Of a stretch of DNA of 64,000 nucleotides, positions 24,076-35,736 are shown piece by piece; position 1 is the stretch's first letter, and each line of letters opens with the position of its first letter. The stretch lies in contig JABWDB010000004.1 of the NCBI GenBank assembly GCA_019614645.1, positions 17,918,001 to 17,982,000 of the forward strand, written 5' to 3'. The position numbers were made by a program, and so were the translations under genes. The notes beneath the pieces were generated by a model. That model made no database searches. It had not been told where the DNA came from and was given only the letters and a program-made list of their open reading frames with translations. Origin of the DNA: Stratiolaelaps scimitus. Lineage: Eukaryota > Arthropoda > Arachnida > Mesostigmata > Laelapidae.

Positions 24076-25621
24076 TAGTGTCAAACATTTACTAGTCTCC
24101 TCCTAGTCTAGTATGTCCTGGACAGTCCCTGACCTGGCCTCCAGGTAGTGACGCTGGCTGGTTGGCTGGCGAGCGACGGCCGCACCGCCAGAAAATAGCC
24201 GCGCCTTGAAGACTACGAGAATCGGCAGAGAGCAGATTACAACCACGATAAGCGTGGCTGGGCTGGGCTTATTTTTACCTACGACGACCGGCGAGCGACC
24301 GACCACTGGGAAGACAGCCATGTGTATGTGTGCGTCTATCTGGCTGTATCTCGAACTAGTTCGCCTGGATGAGCGTACAAACACCAAACGTCCAGTTTAC
24401 ATTCGTGTTACTGTATTATTGTACTATGTTGATTATATTTCTACGAGTTCCCTCTTTACGTTCCACTTGCTTCGAAGTTCGCAAGTTTTGGGTGATCAGT
24501 TAAAAAACGCACGACACCGAATGCCATTCATTACGGTACGGGCCATACGAACTTGTCGGCGACGTCTCTTCGTTGCTAGCCAACTTCAAGATCGTCGTGC
24601 TGAAATCCAGCACAGCAAATACCCTGTCCTTGCCACTCTGAAACTCTTAATTGCCGGCACGCCTCTCCATCGATCGGGTCCCTATTTGTCGTCCCCAGTG
24701 GCAATTTAGAAGATGAAATCTCATCTTACACAAGGTAGGCCGTCAAGGGCAGTCCGTCCGGTCATTCCCATCCTCAAACGAGAGAGAGATCTTCGTATGC
24801 TTACTTGTACCGCCGCCTCATACCCTCATATCTCTCGACGGCGCAACGACCCGCCGTGCCGCTGGGCGACGCTGACCTACCTAGTTAATGCCGTTTGGCC
24901 AGCTGACACTCGTCGTCGGGCGATGTTAGAGGAACGTTAGTATTCAACGGGAGCTGGCGCAGTAGCAGATTCTATCCGGCGAGTGGGAGGGTCCGGTAAG
25001 CGGCAAGTCGTCGTTCGTGTCCGTCTATGCGATAACTCGCCATAATTAAAATGTAGTCTCAGCATCACAGTCCACACTGACCCCGCGAGCACGTCTCTGC
25101 TCGGAGAAATAGCAGTTAGGCACCAGTAGCTGGTTTATTCGCGTACGTTCCGCCACCCGAGGCTTACTCTGAGTAGTGTCGTTACTCCGTGTGTTTAGCT
25201 GCACGACGTGGGCTAAACGGATGCTAGTGGTAGAGGACATGTCACGGGCAGAGTTCGGCCACCGTACGGCGGGCGTAATGGAACCCCCTCCCTGTCGACC
25301 TCATCGACTCGACTCAACGCCGCGGGACGCAGCTCGGAGTGTCCGATAATGCCGGCAAGTTTACCAGAGGGGAAGCGAGCACCGACGGGATTCCGACGGG
25401 TCTGCCTCAGGCTGCTTTGGCTGCGCCTCTTTACCTATCTATTATCCTATTACGAACTGCCATTGCATTTCCCGAGCGGCATTTTTCTCATCCACTCTTA
25501 TTTTCCGCATACGCCGCAATGCTGCTTTGCAGCCAGCTTCGTAAGTCAATTCGATTGAACCGGATCAGCCTAACATACGAGGTATACTAGGGCAACGCGT
25601 ACATGTTGGTAGTGTTGTTAG
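24076..25621. other. no supported gene
   Basis: The frame 24206-24709 (+) is the longest here (ATG start, not repeat-derived), but it shows no known domain or splice support. The rest is featureless. Confidence 0.45.
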
Positions 25622-25680
25622 ATGTCGGAGCTCAAATTGATCGAAGAAATTTGCACTAACTCAACATATGAAAATTACAG
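25622..25680 (+). CDS. candidate short first coding exon
   Basis: ATG opens a frame reading MSELKLIEEICTNSTYENYR and then meets a CAG|GTTAGT donor at 25680/25681. If the donor is not used, the frame continues 56 more codons through a hydrophobic stretch (VNLAVISLIVVIIGGFRFVI) and a basic KHRR. That would give a small single-pass membrane protein of 76 residues with an N-glycosylation site (NST) before the membrane span. The hydrophobic run could simply reflect AT-rich intron sequence. A possible 65-base intron would end in TTTTGTTATAG at 25745. No family recognised. Confidence 0.2.
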
Positions 25681-26202
25681 GTTAGTAAATCTCGCCGTAA
25701 TTAGTCTTATAGTAGTAATTATCGGTGGTTTCCGTTTTGTTATAGTGACAAAACACAGGCGTAGTGACCGTTCACCATTAATCTATAATAGTAATAATAT
25801 TTGCAAAATGCTGTTTTCTTTGCATTTTGCCGGTGCTAGTACAAGTGGCTAGTACTTTAATTTACTAATATATTATGTAATCTATATATGACTCACAATA
25901 CTTATAGGTTAGGTCTTCGGGCTGACTCTCAGCCAACATTGAACATCCACGGTACTGCATTTATCATTGCTTCGTAAGACGGACCCGTAAATGCAACACT
26001 CCATCGATCTGACTAGACACCTTGTAATGCCATGGAATTAGCATTCTAATTTCTCCTTTATTGTCTCGCTTTTATATAACGCCCTGCAATTACTTAAACA
26101 GAATGTAGACATTCATTTTATTGGTAACAGAGTGTCAGGCCGAATTCGAATTGTTTTGTTTTCGTCGGATTCCCTAGCCGCGAAATGGCGTTCTCATTAC
26201 AG

Positions 26203-26229
26203 TAGGCACCGAAACGCTTTTGCATCAAG
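26203..26229 (+). CDS. possible 27-nt microexon
   Basis: A CATTACAG acceptor precedes 27 bases that end at a strong AAG|GTGAGTTT donor. A T-rich tract lies upstream. The length is a multiple of three. The sequence is too short to judge its coding content (one frame reads GTETLLHQ). Confidence 0.12.
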
Positions 26230-26955
26230 GTGAGTTTCGCTTACAAGCTATGCACGGTACAGTATGGAGTTTGCGGTTTTTTGCTGTAAGGAGGTCGCTG
26301 GCTGCTTCGTTCGGCGCCTCTAAGGCCCTACGTCGGAAGCCAGTTGCGAGGTTTCCACAAACGGCAACGTGGCATTGCGGTTATACGCGGTTAAAACGAC
26401 AGCATCAGCAGTACGATCAGCGGCAGTAGCAGCAGTCGCAGCCGAGGTAGAAACGCTGCGACTTGTGGTTGCGACTCGAGACCGTCGCGCTTGCTGCGAC
26501 TGTCGCTGTAAAGCCAACCGGTCGGTTCCCCCCGAGGGCGGTTCGTTCGTTCGTAGCTGATAGAAGAGGGAAGGTTGGGCGGGAGCCTTTGCGTCGCTGG
26601 GTAATAAAATGAATAAAGTTTTACGTAAACCTCTTATGCGCGTGGCGCGCCTGTCCCCCTCCTCTGATGGCGGCCAGCGGCGACGCCGGCTGTGTCTTCA
26701 CGAAGCCACTGCAGCAATTCCTTCTTCCTTCTCGAGCTGTGAGTCGGCCCCTGTGCTCTTGCATGGTACAGAACAGGGTGGTGGCTGGTGATTCGACCAG
26801 TGCAATGGAGAGCACCATAGAGAGGGAACACGAAAAAGCAAAAGGGGTGTCCCTTTCTGCCCAGGGTGGCTGTTTGTTGTGGAAGCTGCTCGGTACGAAA
26901 GAGTCTTGATGTCGAGAAAGAAAGAGCGAGAGAGAGAGAGAGAACTACAAGAGAA

Positions 26956-26982
26956 ATGGCGGTGTTGCGAAGTCTGAGGAAG
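26956..26982 (+). CDS. possible 9-codon first coding exon
   Basis: ATG in a good context (GAAATGG) encodes MAVLRSLRK and is followed directly by an AAG|GTGAGC donor. A GA microsatellite (26926-26943) lies just upstream, as in a 5' leader. Too short for any functional call. Confidence 0.12.
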
Positions 26983-29431
26983 GTGAGCGAGAGATTCAGA
27001 CAATACTAAGTTTGAGTCAGTGAGCCCGCGCGAGCTTTAAGCCTTCACCAGCCTTCCGCTGGCTGTGAACTCGACCCCCTTTACTGTCCTTTATTACTTC
27101 GTCGCATAGAAGAGTGGGACGAGTCGTGCGCGCGACGGCACGCATACGACCAACCAGTGTAAGATGCTAACCAAATGCTGTGCAGACAGCACCTGTTCCC
27201 TTCACCCGCTGGTTACTCGTTTTCAGGTTAAGCGAGAAACAGAGAACACTGGAGAGGCTGGTTGAATTTATACCACAAACCTTTATGTTACGAGGTGGAC
27301 GGCATGTCGGCATCGTAGGTATATTTTGTAACAGTCTCAGTTAGGCACCAGCATAGCAATAGGGCTAACCCTGGATTACCCCGATTCACGATCACCTCTC
27401 TAGCAGCAATAGAGCTCATACAGCTATAGTGGCATAATACAAACTGAGGCGCTAACACCCTTCAACCCCTTGTGGTGAAACCGCACTTGCAATGGGTGAC
27501 TTGTTGACGGACACCCTACAGATCGTCGGCGTCGCCATTTCCTCCTTTGGTCGCCTTCTTTCGGCCTAATTACGACTGTCCCAAACCGGTATACTCTTGC
27601 ACGAATTGTAAAATATCACTATTCGTTGCCATGTATAATAGCACCGCTATGGTTATCCCTCGATTTACTCTGTTCGGCTGAGACCCGACTACGCCGAAAC
27701 CATCTAGCAATCGACAGCGTATGTTAGCACGAGTTACCCTGCTCTAGTTAATTGTAAGTTGTACGATAGTTACTGTAGCAGCAACCAAAGCGGGCAATCG
27801 GGCCGATGACAACAGAATCAGGAATCACCCCTGCCTTGGGGCCATATAATAGCACACATTTCGCCACCATCTATCAGCAGAGTCCGGAGGAAAGGAAGTT
27901 GAATATAGGCAGCATGCAATATTATACTTGGAGGCAACGGTAAATTATTTTGCCGATACATTTTTGACGACAAAATGATTATATTATCTGCGCCTGTACT
28001 TAGAGCTTCTACTTGGGAGTTGCGAATTTTTAATTACTTTCCTGCCCACCTCCTCTCTTTCGTGTCGGGTTTTCGGTCTGACCTCGTCCCTATCTGTCCT
28101 TTTTCTCCTGTGTCTTGCTTCTCCGGTAAGTCGGGCCGAAATGGCGACAATTCGCAGGAAAACATTGGTTTAGTGCTGGGTGGGTAAAAACTCGCTGAGC
28201 TCATTTGCTCTCTCTGTCTCGCTCCCTGCCTCTCGACTGGCAGGACTATGTGGCGAAGACGCGGCTCGCAGGCATCTACAATTCCGCTGCAGCATCGACA
28301 GTGGCAGCTGCAAAGACAGCTATGTATGTACTGTACAGCAGCGTGGTGGGATTTGAACTCGGCAGGGTCTCCAGCGAGTTGAAGGGAAATGGGTGAAGTG
28401 CGACTGGACGCCCTGTCGCACCATTGGCGATGGCAGGAGCAGCCGTTGCCGAGGCTGAACTCCGTTGCGTCCCCTAAATGCTCCGCTGCCGAATGTTACG
28501 CTCTCTACTGCTGCTGCTGCTGCTGCGTGAGAGGCGCTTCCTGCCGCCACCATCGCTGGTCCCTGCGTTGCAATAGCGAGCGAAGTATTGCTGCATGAAG
28601 CATGAAGGTACCAACGCTAAGGGACGACGGTCGAGCGAGGGAACTCCGGAGCGACGACTCTGAGGACAGCTTGCAAAAAGTGTACCGCTAATACGATATG
28701 GCAGGAACGGTAACAACAGCGGCAGCAGACAACAACGACGGGCGGAAGCACACGAAGCACAGATAGAAAAAAGATCGCCGTCGTCGTCGTACTGTGCACT
28801 TGCAATGCTGTCGACCCTCCCATTGCATGTGCTGAGGAAGCTGCTGTCACGGTTGCCTGCGGGCGCCACCGCTGCAATCGCAGTTCGTTCGGATCCGGGC
28901 AAAGCCAAAGAGTGCGCGCGATTGCGGGTGTGTCCGTATGTAGATGGGGTGTGCGCGTGCGTCTATCTGTGTAGGCGGCAGAGGTTGTAGTTGTGCCCTG
29001 CGCCGGCTGTGCTACCATGTAACATCCTGGTGCTGCTAGCAACCTTGCTCGAAACTGTTCTGCTTAGCTAACGCACACTTGAATAGCAGCGAAGGTAGCT
29101 GGGAATAGTAGCCGGGGGGGGGGGGCGGCGTATGACGCGGCCAGCCTCGAGTTGCTTGCCTTGTTGAGCTGGATGGGGAAAGAAGATCAGAATGAAATTT
29201 TATGCAAGTGTTATCCGCCGCGGACACTGCCACTGGATGGTTCAGCGAGCAGCTAAGAGTTAGGCAGCGCGGGCTTTACAGAGAAGGGAGAGAGAGAGAG
29301 AGAGAGTGCAGCGTGTAGGGGATCCCAGGCGTTCCCACACGGCAGGACGAAACGAGCGGGAGAACCGGTGGCGCATACTGGAGAAAAGTGAACGAAAGCA
29401 AGAGTGGAGAACATAGCGATAGAGATAAATT

Positions 29432-29483
<52 letters not shown>

Positions 29484-30243
29484 TTAGAGCGATAGAACGG
29501 AGCGGCGGGGTGTCTGCCAGGCGGCGAACGCTGCTGCTGTTGCGACAGCTTATTGAGATGTAGCGAGGTGGTCTGGTAGTGGAATGCTAGTGCTGCGGCG
29601 TTCGGACGGGCCTGCAGCGGGGTCTCGTGGAGATGGTGTGTAATCGTGGGGGAAAAGTTATGGCTCCCCGCAAGATTTTTCAGTCGCCGACAAGAACAGC
29701 GGACTAGAGCAGAACAGGAGTCCCGCAGCAGGAGCCGGAAAACGGCCGCGGAAGCCGTCACAGACGGCCGCAGTCACAGGCCGCTGCTGATGTGGCAACG
29801 GAGGCGTTGGAGGCAGCGATGGTGGCCGATACCGCCGATCCGACCGAGACGACGAGAACGGAGACCATCAAAGAAAGACAGAGAGAGAGAGAGAGCAAGC
29901 CCAATGTTCGAAATGAAATTTTGAGACTGAATTTTCAATGAGGCGATAGGCCGACAGGCAACAGGAGTAGCAGAGCGCTCTGCAGTGGCGCTGCCTTGAT
30001 ACCTCAGCACGCAACTCGGAGGAGGGGGAGGCTCATCACTAGACTTCTAGCGCTTGGGGTGACAACATGTGTGTCCTGCCGTTTGGACGATTGAAGAAGG
30101 TGGTAGCCGTTAATGATGTAAGCACTCACGCTATTTCCTATCACAGGAAAATAAACGAATCTCGCCGATAATGACGTTGTGCCTGCATCAACATTATTCT
30201 CGGTGCTGGCGATGCCATCAAATGAAAAGTACACAAGAAAATC

Positions 30244-30245
<2 letters not shown>
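26983..30245. other. no gene seen; GA-rich microsatellites
   Basis: Contains a CTG repeat at 28507-28526, a run of 12 G at 29114-29125, and GA runs at 29287-29306, 29436-29482 and 29878-29895. Frames on the complement read as Ser/Leu-rich repeat peptides and are rejected as genes. Confidence 0.55.
29436..29482. repeat. (GA)n microsatellite, about 45 bp
   Basis: Nearly pure GA run with a single CG interruption. Confidence 0.97.

Positions 30246-30246
<1 letters not shown>

Positions 30247-30280
<34 letters not shown>
30247..30280. repeat. (TA)17 microsatellite
   Basis: One of the longest pure TA runs of the window. A 7-bp hairpin, CGGGTGT/ACACCCG, lies just downstream at 30294-30317. Confidence 0.97.
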
Positions 30281-30284
<4 letters not shown>

Positions 30285-30462
30285 ATATGTGTTCGGGTGT
30301 TATATACCCGACACCCGTTCGTCAGAAGGTTCCGCGTCACACAGCACGTTATGTGCACGCGATATAGCAATGTGGGTGCCACAGTGAAGATATTCAATGT
30401 AATGAGTTAAACAAAATGCAAAAAAATACAAAACTACCACCATGTCCCACGAACGTACACAG

Positions 30463-30595
30463 GCGTCCACAATCATCGATAGGTCGTAAACTCTCTAGCA
30501 AGCCACTCGGATGCATCATGCTCACGCTAAAACCAGACGGCGTCAGCCTAATAGATGGCAAAATGCTTCAGGAACGACTCGACAAACTTACCATG
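30463..30595 (+). CDS. candidate internal exon, PTB/PH-like strand pattern
   Basis: A TACACAG acceptor precedes an open frame of about 44 codons that includes CIMLTLKPDGVSLIDGKMLQ. The alternation of hydrophobic residues around a DGV..ID motif resembles the beta-strand segment of phosphotyrosine-binding domains (typically xLxVSxDGLxVxDxKT), but it is too short to be certain. The frame may end at a non-canonical GC donor (CCATG|GCAAGT at 30595/30596). The frame remains open to 30973 but turns into repeat-derived Ser/Val/Cys sequence. An ATG also opens the same frame at 30416. No neighbouring exon of such a domain was found. Confidence 0.25.
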
Positions 30596-30973
30596 GCAAG
30601 TCGTTCTGTCGCTGCCACCGCGAGCTGTTCCATTGCGGATAGCATCACGGCTCGTGCCGAAATCGCATTTCCCGTTGGTTCGTCGTCGAGCGGCCGTAGT
30701 GGCCAAGTGGTGTTCCCCGCCTCTCTGTACCCACATGTGTCTGTGTGTGTGTGTTGCATAGAGGACATTCGCGTGCCGCCCGTTACTGTCGTCTCTCTAT
30801 CTGTCTGTGTGTCTGTCATCCGTTCCTCCTTTGCACCGTCGCTCGCTCGCTCTCTCTGTCTCCCGCTGTCTGTGATTTGTAATGGTGATCTGTTCCTACT
30901 CTCGGACCAACATCCACTCGCGTGCTTTCTCCTTCTCGCTAGAGGCCGTCAGAGGCGAGAGGACCTAGCGTAA

Positions 30974-32774
30974 AGGGAGAGTGGGCGCCGCATTTTCGCC
31001 TACCCTTTTGTCCTGCTGCCCCTGTCCTCCACCCGCGTCTCGTCGCCCCTTACGCACCAATGCCGTGCGTAAACATTGTCCATGCTCGCTGTATAGACCA
31101 TCGAGAACACAAGGCCCCGACAATGAGTGCAACGCTGCAGAGCCACATTTGCAAGCAAGCAGCCAAGCGCCAGCATCCACCTCTTCATTTATAGCGGAGG
31201 AAAGAAGCACATTCTCATACACAGCATCTATCTATCTATCGGCCTGTCTATGTAAGTGTGTATGTATAGACGATCGTACTTATATGAAACGTACGTACAT
31301 GTCTTGTGTACGTACATGTATGCTTGTATACACAATGACACACACAAAGACACGCACGCATATACACATATACATAAATAAAGCATAAACCACCATAAAG
31401 CAAGCAAACCCAAAGAGCAGCAATCCTTGCCAATCGCCGCTGGTGTCTTCGGCATAATGCAAAGGGTAAACAACGCAACGGGATTGTTGTTGTTGTTGTT
31501 GCTGCTGCTGTCGAATCGCTGTAGCGTTTCGTAAGACGGGAATCGGCTGCGGACCGATGTCCATGGTCGATTGTGGCCTCGAGAGCACGGTGATGGAAGA
31601 GGGCATAGCTCGCACACGGAACAAGAAAATAAAGCAACGGCAATGCCCATGGGGATACAGCTTCGTATTGTATAATACGTATCGTCGCGCTGTTCATCAT
31701 CAGCAGGTTTAGCGGCCAGTGACAGTGCTCCAAGTCATCATCTGGTGCTCTCTCATTTAGCTGCTGCTACCGACCACCCGTGGTCATGTCTACGGGTGGC
31801 CACTCATGAGTCTGCGATTCGTAGATATCGCGACGGTTCTTTGTATCTGCACGTATACATCACGTATGATAGAGATCACTGGGGGTCCCCGCACCTGGTG
31901 CTGCTGCAGCACCAGCACCACAGCAACACAACCTCTGGCGGAATCACACGCCACCGTCGGGTCTTCTCTATGTAACGCTTCACCAGCACACTGCTGGAAA
32001 TGGATAATAATAGTAATTGACAGGGTGCACATGACTCCAAGGCGTCTGTTCGCAATGCTGCTATTCCAACTAGTACACGACGTATAATTACGGCGAGAAG
32101 AGAGAAACTGTTGAAAATTCGCTTTCCAGCCTCTCACTCCGTCCAGCACTGTGTAGCTTGCTGCGGAGATTCCGGAGGGCACGGAGACCAGTAGGAGAAC
32201 GGTGTGTCACTCAACGGGTGGTGCCTAGAGCCCTCGCGTGAATACGCACACGGTTTGGCAGAGCTGCAAATGACTCGGCAGGTTCGTCAATGAGTTGGAT
32301 GGCTTGTTGATGAGAAGTGTTGACAGAATGAAGTTGCTCGCCCACGTTAGACAGCTGGACAAGTTGGCCAGGTGGTCTCGGTGTCACCTCTCTCTCTCTC
32401 TCTCGCATCGTTTTCTGATATTCCACTGTTCGCTAATCTGCTTTCTTCGATGTACGATCGTACGCATGCACTCTTGCGTTCTTTGTCGCTACTCATGCAT
32501 GTCGTTACCCACTCGCTCAGGCTTGATAAATATAAACAACACGGTGGGTTGAGCTTGACGTGGGTGTCGAAGCGGCTTGATACCATATAACTGCTAATGC
32601 AGCTTCTATAATGTAAACACACCTCGATGTTGGATGCAGCTCTCCTCGTTACCTGCGTCGATCCATCGGCACCGATACGGCGAACGGCAGGCACCTAGCG
32701 AAACGTATAACCATCTGCTATTATAGATGCACTCGCTGGGCGGGGTACATTACCACTGTTGGCGTATTGCCCAA
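30974..32774. other. no gene seen
   Basis: Contains GTACGTACATGT-type direct repeats at about 31289-31320, TTG/CTG repeats at 31484-31510 and a CT run at about 32388-32403. Several minus-strand frames at 31.2-31.7 kb are repeat-derived. Confidence 0.55.
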
Positions 32775-33035
32775 TCAGAGGAAACTGAGGTCATGATCGT
32801 GTTTTACGTCTCGACACATTTTGGCCATTATCGTCGGTTGTGAGCAGTAGTGTGATAGGGCTTCGTGGCGTTCCTTAATTTTCGTGTGAAGCTGAATGTC
32901 TGAGAACGATTGAGGGTCGAGAAGTCGATAGTAAAGTACCCTTCGAGTGGTTTGGCCATTTAGGCATCGATTTGCAAAGTCCAAAGAGTAGGTTGGCGAA
33001 AAATTGCAATGTATAGCTACATTATGCATGTTCAT
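32775..33035 (-). CDS. hypothetical ORF, unrecognised
   Basis: An 86-codon ATG frame that is free of repeats. It includes RRVLYYRLLDPQSFSDIQLH and KIKERHEALSHYCSQ. The helix-rich, basic character faintly recalls the N-terminal helix-turn-helix of some arthropod transposon proteins, but no diagnostic motif is present. There is no catalytic region beside it, so any element would be a fragment. No flanking inverted repeats or target-site duplication were seen. Confidence 0.2.
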   Translation of the reverse strand: MNMHNVAIHCNFSPTYSLDFANRCLNGQTTRRVLYYRLLDPQSFSDIQLHTKIKERHEALSHYCSQPTIMAKMCRDVKHDHDLSFL

Positions 33036-33403
33036 TATACAATAGCTGCATATTCCTCACCCATATGATGAATGCTCGCTATTCTTTCGCCGAATGTGTG
33101 TGTGTGTGGGGGTTGGGGTGAGAATTTCTTCGATCGCATCGATTTTCCATTTGGCGGTGGTGATCAAGTCTGGAGTAGCATTGACATCAGCATCATCATT
33201 GTCATAATAAAGATATTAAGTTGCCGTCTCAGAATCAGCAAGGAATAATATCAGCATGCCGCGAAAGCAGCATCAGCTGGTGAATGGTCGGCTCTCGTAG
33301 CGGGTGAACGGAGCGGTGATAGCTGGAGACGATCATAGACACTCGAGAAACTTCAATGCATCAAAGGGTACGCTGCCCCCGCAGCCTCTATGAGCGGTGT
33401 GTT

Positions 33404-33432
33404 GCAAACAACGACGTGCTACCGTTGTTTGC
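33404..33432. repeat. perfect 10-bp hairpin
   Basis: GCAAACAACG and CGTTGTTTGC pair around a 9-nt loop. Confidence 0.8.
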
Positions 33433-33908
33433 CGTGTCATGTCAAGCGCTCAGACATCGATCGACGTAACATTGTTACTATTGTTAGAATACGACTGTTG
33501 CCGTGTTATTGGCATCTCATACGCCGAATGCATAAGGGCGACGACGACGATGATGATACCTAAAGCTGCCACGGTTTTTTTTATATATCGTGGCTTCCGA
33601 TGCGTCTGATGTCTCTTAGTCTTTAGGGTGGACTGCCGAAGCTGCTCTTCATGACCCGCTGTAAAACGGTACCCGTTACAGTAAGGCGGCAGCAAACCTA
33701 TTTGAAGAAGACGGATTACGGCTCCATCTCTCATTTTCTTGCTCTCCCCCGCCTCTCTCTCTCTCTGTCACCCTGTGCGTTTGAGTGGAAATAAGTCTCC
33801 TGTCCTCATCTCTGACCAACTGTGAAAGGAGCTCGCGAAGTCAGGAGGTTCCGACTGACTAGAGAGAAGCATTACTAACAAGGCCCGTTCAACGTGAAAT
33901 ATATGCTA

Positions 33909-33936
33909 TAATATATATATATATATATATATATAC
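33909..33936. repeat. (TA)13 microsatellite
   Basis: Pure TA run. Confidence 0.95.
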
Positions 33937-34024
33937 AACGAATCAAAGATCGCACCGGGAATTGCTATACACGAGGGAGATAGAGGGAGGGAGGCGGATC
34001 ATTACAGTGGCCGTACAGGTTATT

Positions 34025-34084
34025 ATTGTTATCCTCGCTCAAGGAGGATACAATTGTTCGAGCGTTCGATTCGATCGAACAATT
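34025..34084. repeat. two overlapping, mutually exclusive hairpins
   Basis: Hairpin 1: ATTG-t-TATCCTC (34025-34036) pairs with GAGGATA-CAAT (34044-34054), with one bulged t and a 7-nt loop. Hairpin 2: AATTGTTCGA (34052-34061) pairs with TCGAACAATT (34075-34084) around a 13-nt loop. They share bases 34052-34054, so the folds compete. A further small inverted repeat (TCGAT-type) occurs near 34165-34185. Function unknown. Confidence 0.65.
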
Positions 34085-34205
34085 CGGCCAGGAGCAAGGC
34101 GAAGCTTCAGGAATCGAGGTATTTGATTTACCCCGCTTCGGCTCCCGGTTGTGAGTCCTCATCGAGGTCGATCGACCCTTCGATAGATAGAGGATCCCGC
34201 ATGGC

Positions 34206-34526
34206 ATGGAGAAAATGATGTTGATCTTACCGTCCCTTTTTCTTCTCTTACACTCCCGCTGTGTCCGTTGCCAATGTGTTACTACTGCTGCGGTATGGCG
34301 CTATCGAATGCAACGAGATATCAGTTCAGCGGGTGTTGTTCACAGCGTTGCCTATGCGCTGTTCGCACTTGGATTATTAACGAGCCCTGCTATGGATTGT
34401 TTTGATTCAGTTTATACGCATCCGCCGTTGACAATAGGCTATATGCGACTGACGCCATCGTCTAGGCCACCACGATTGTATCACGATAGACGAATTATAA
34501 CAATATGCAGATCCACTTCCTTGTGA
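34206..34526 (+). CDS. hypothetical secreted-protein-like ORF
   Basis: A 106-codon ATG frame begins MEKMMLILPSLFLLLHSRCV, which looks like a cleavable signal peptide that is not created by a microsatellite. The remainder has four further cysteines, one more hydrophobic stretch (VAYALFALGLL) and no known domain. An out-of-frame ATG lies 5 bases upstream. No splice sites or poly(A) signal could be tied to it. The hairpin pair at 34.03-34.08 kb lies just upstream, where a leader would be. Confidence 0.2.
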   Translation: MEKMMLILPSLFLLLHSRCVRCQCVTTAAVWRYRMQRDISSAGVVHSVAYALFALGLLTSPAMDCFDSVYTHPPLTIGYMRLTPSSRPPRLYHDRRIITICRSTSL

Positions 34527-35484
34527 GATCTTGGTAAAGTTCATCTTTGTTTTTTGAGTACTTTCCTTGGACATCGTTGACTCTTGGTTACGCATTTCTA
34601 CACACTAAGAAATTTGTCGAATATCATCGTTTACAACTAATGTATGTCATCATGAAAACGGGTACAAGGTTTGTACCTGCGTCGAGTTCTTAATCGGTGG
34701 AGTGCACAAGCAATCACCTAATAATACAATCACCTAATAATATTTCACATATCCTCGTACTGTTGTCAAGGCAGCCTGTATGCATTGCCCCTCGGTGTCA
34801 TCTGATAAACAATTGGGATCTGCCGAGGGTTTCCCGCCGGTAACTAGTCCAACGAACGAATGCCTTCTCAAGATAGCATGCCCAAACGTATCCAACATTG
34901 AACTGCTGTTACCAGCTGAAGAGGAGATAGAACCGGAATGAGCGGCTATATTAACAGAGATCGATACGTCAGTTGGGTAGTGACATAAGCTTTAAAATTT
35001 GCAAAAAGTGTAGATCCATTTCATCACGAGCTTAGCAGGGCTGAATGAGGTGACGGGAGCATTCTATAGATCTATTCTACGACTACCGCTACTGTTACTG
35101 TTAATATATTAAATATTGACAACTCGAGAGTCGCACAGTGACTGATGGTTAATTTGCGATTGGTGATTGACAGTACAACCGTGCCGCCAGGAGGAGGCAC
35201 CGCCCGACTCCCTTGGCGGCCGCTCTCTGAAACAGTTGTGTCTCACAACAACCACTATTAGCATTTCGTTTACTATCGAAACGCCGAGCTATCTCAGTTA
35301 GCGTGGAGGCCCCGAGAGCGCTGCTAGATGTGTACACAGTGAATTCTGTCTGAAGCGCAGTACGGCTTGATTCATTACTCGAGCACGAGGAGCTCAACTA
35401 AAGCCGACCCCACCAGGACTCCCACCCAAGCCATGTACTCCCCTCCGGGGTCAGGCTTTGGTCTCTCTTCACTGATTTCCCTGA
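34527..35484. other. no supported gene
   Basis: AT-rich to 35.1 kb with no feature seen. A minus-strand frame at 35149-35397 is repeat-free but begins at TTG and has no recognisable domain. Confidence 0.5.
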
Positions 35485-35736
35485 GCGCCATGTGTCTTTC
35501 TCGCAAACGACCGCATTTTGTTTGCTTCTAATGAAGTACCTCACCTCATCTCATTCCATCCCGTGAGCCAAGACCACACAAGAGATGAATTCGACCGCGC
35601 AACGAGTGAACGGGACCTAAAACCGATAGTTTTTGCCGAACCAAACCTCGGCCTAATGCGAACGGAGCTCAGTGGTGGAGTATCAGAGTACACGATCAGA
35701 TTTGGAAACTATGCTACGCGAAAGGCAGAAAGATGA
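35485..35736 (+). CDS. possible exon, unrecognised
   Basis: A repeat-free frame of about 83 codons opens after TGA at 35482-35484 and ends at TGA (35734-35736). It lacks an early ATG, so it would have to be an internal or terminal exon. It includes FASNEVPHLISFHPVSQDHT and ends GGVSEYTIRFGNYATRKAER. A branch-point-like CACTGAT and pyrimidines precede it, but the nearest acceptor would be the weak CCCTGAG. No family recognised. Confidence 0.2.
   Translation, partial: APCVFLANDRILFASNEVPHLISFHPVSQDHTRDEFDRATSERDLKPIVFAEPNLGLMRTELSGGVSEYTIRFGNYATRKAER

Noticed and set aside
32775..33035. Transposase helix-turn-helix similarity
   Set aside because: Only a vague pattern; no catalytic residues, terminal repeats or target-site duplication, so no transposon call is made.
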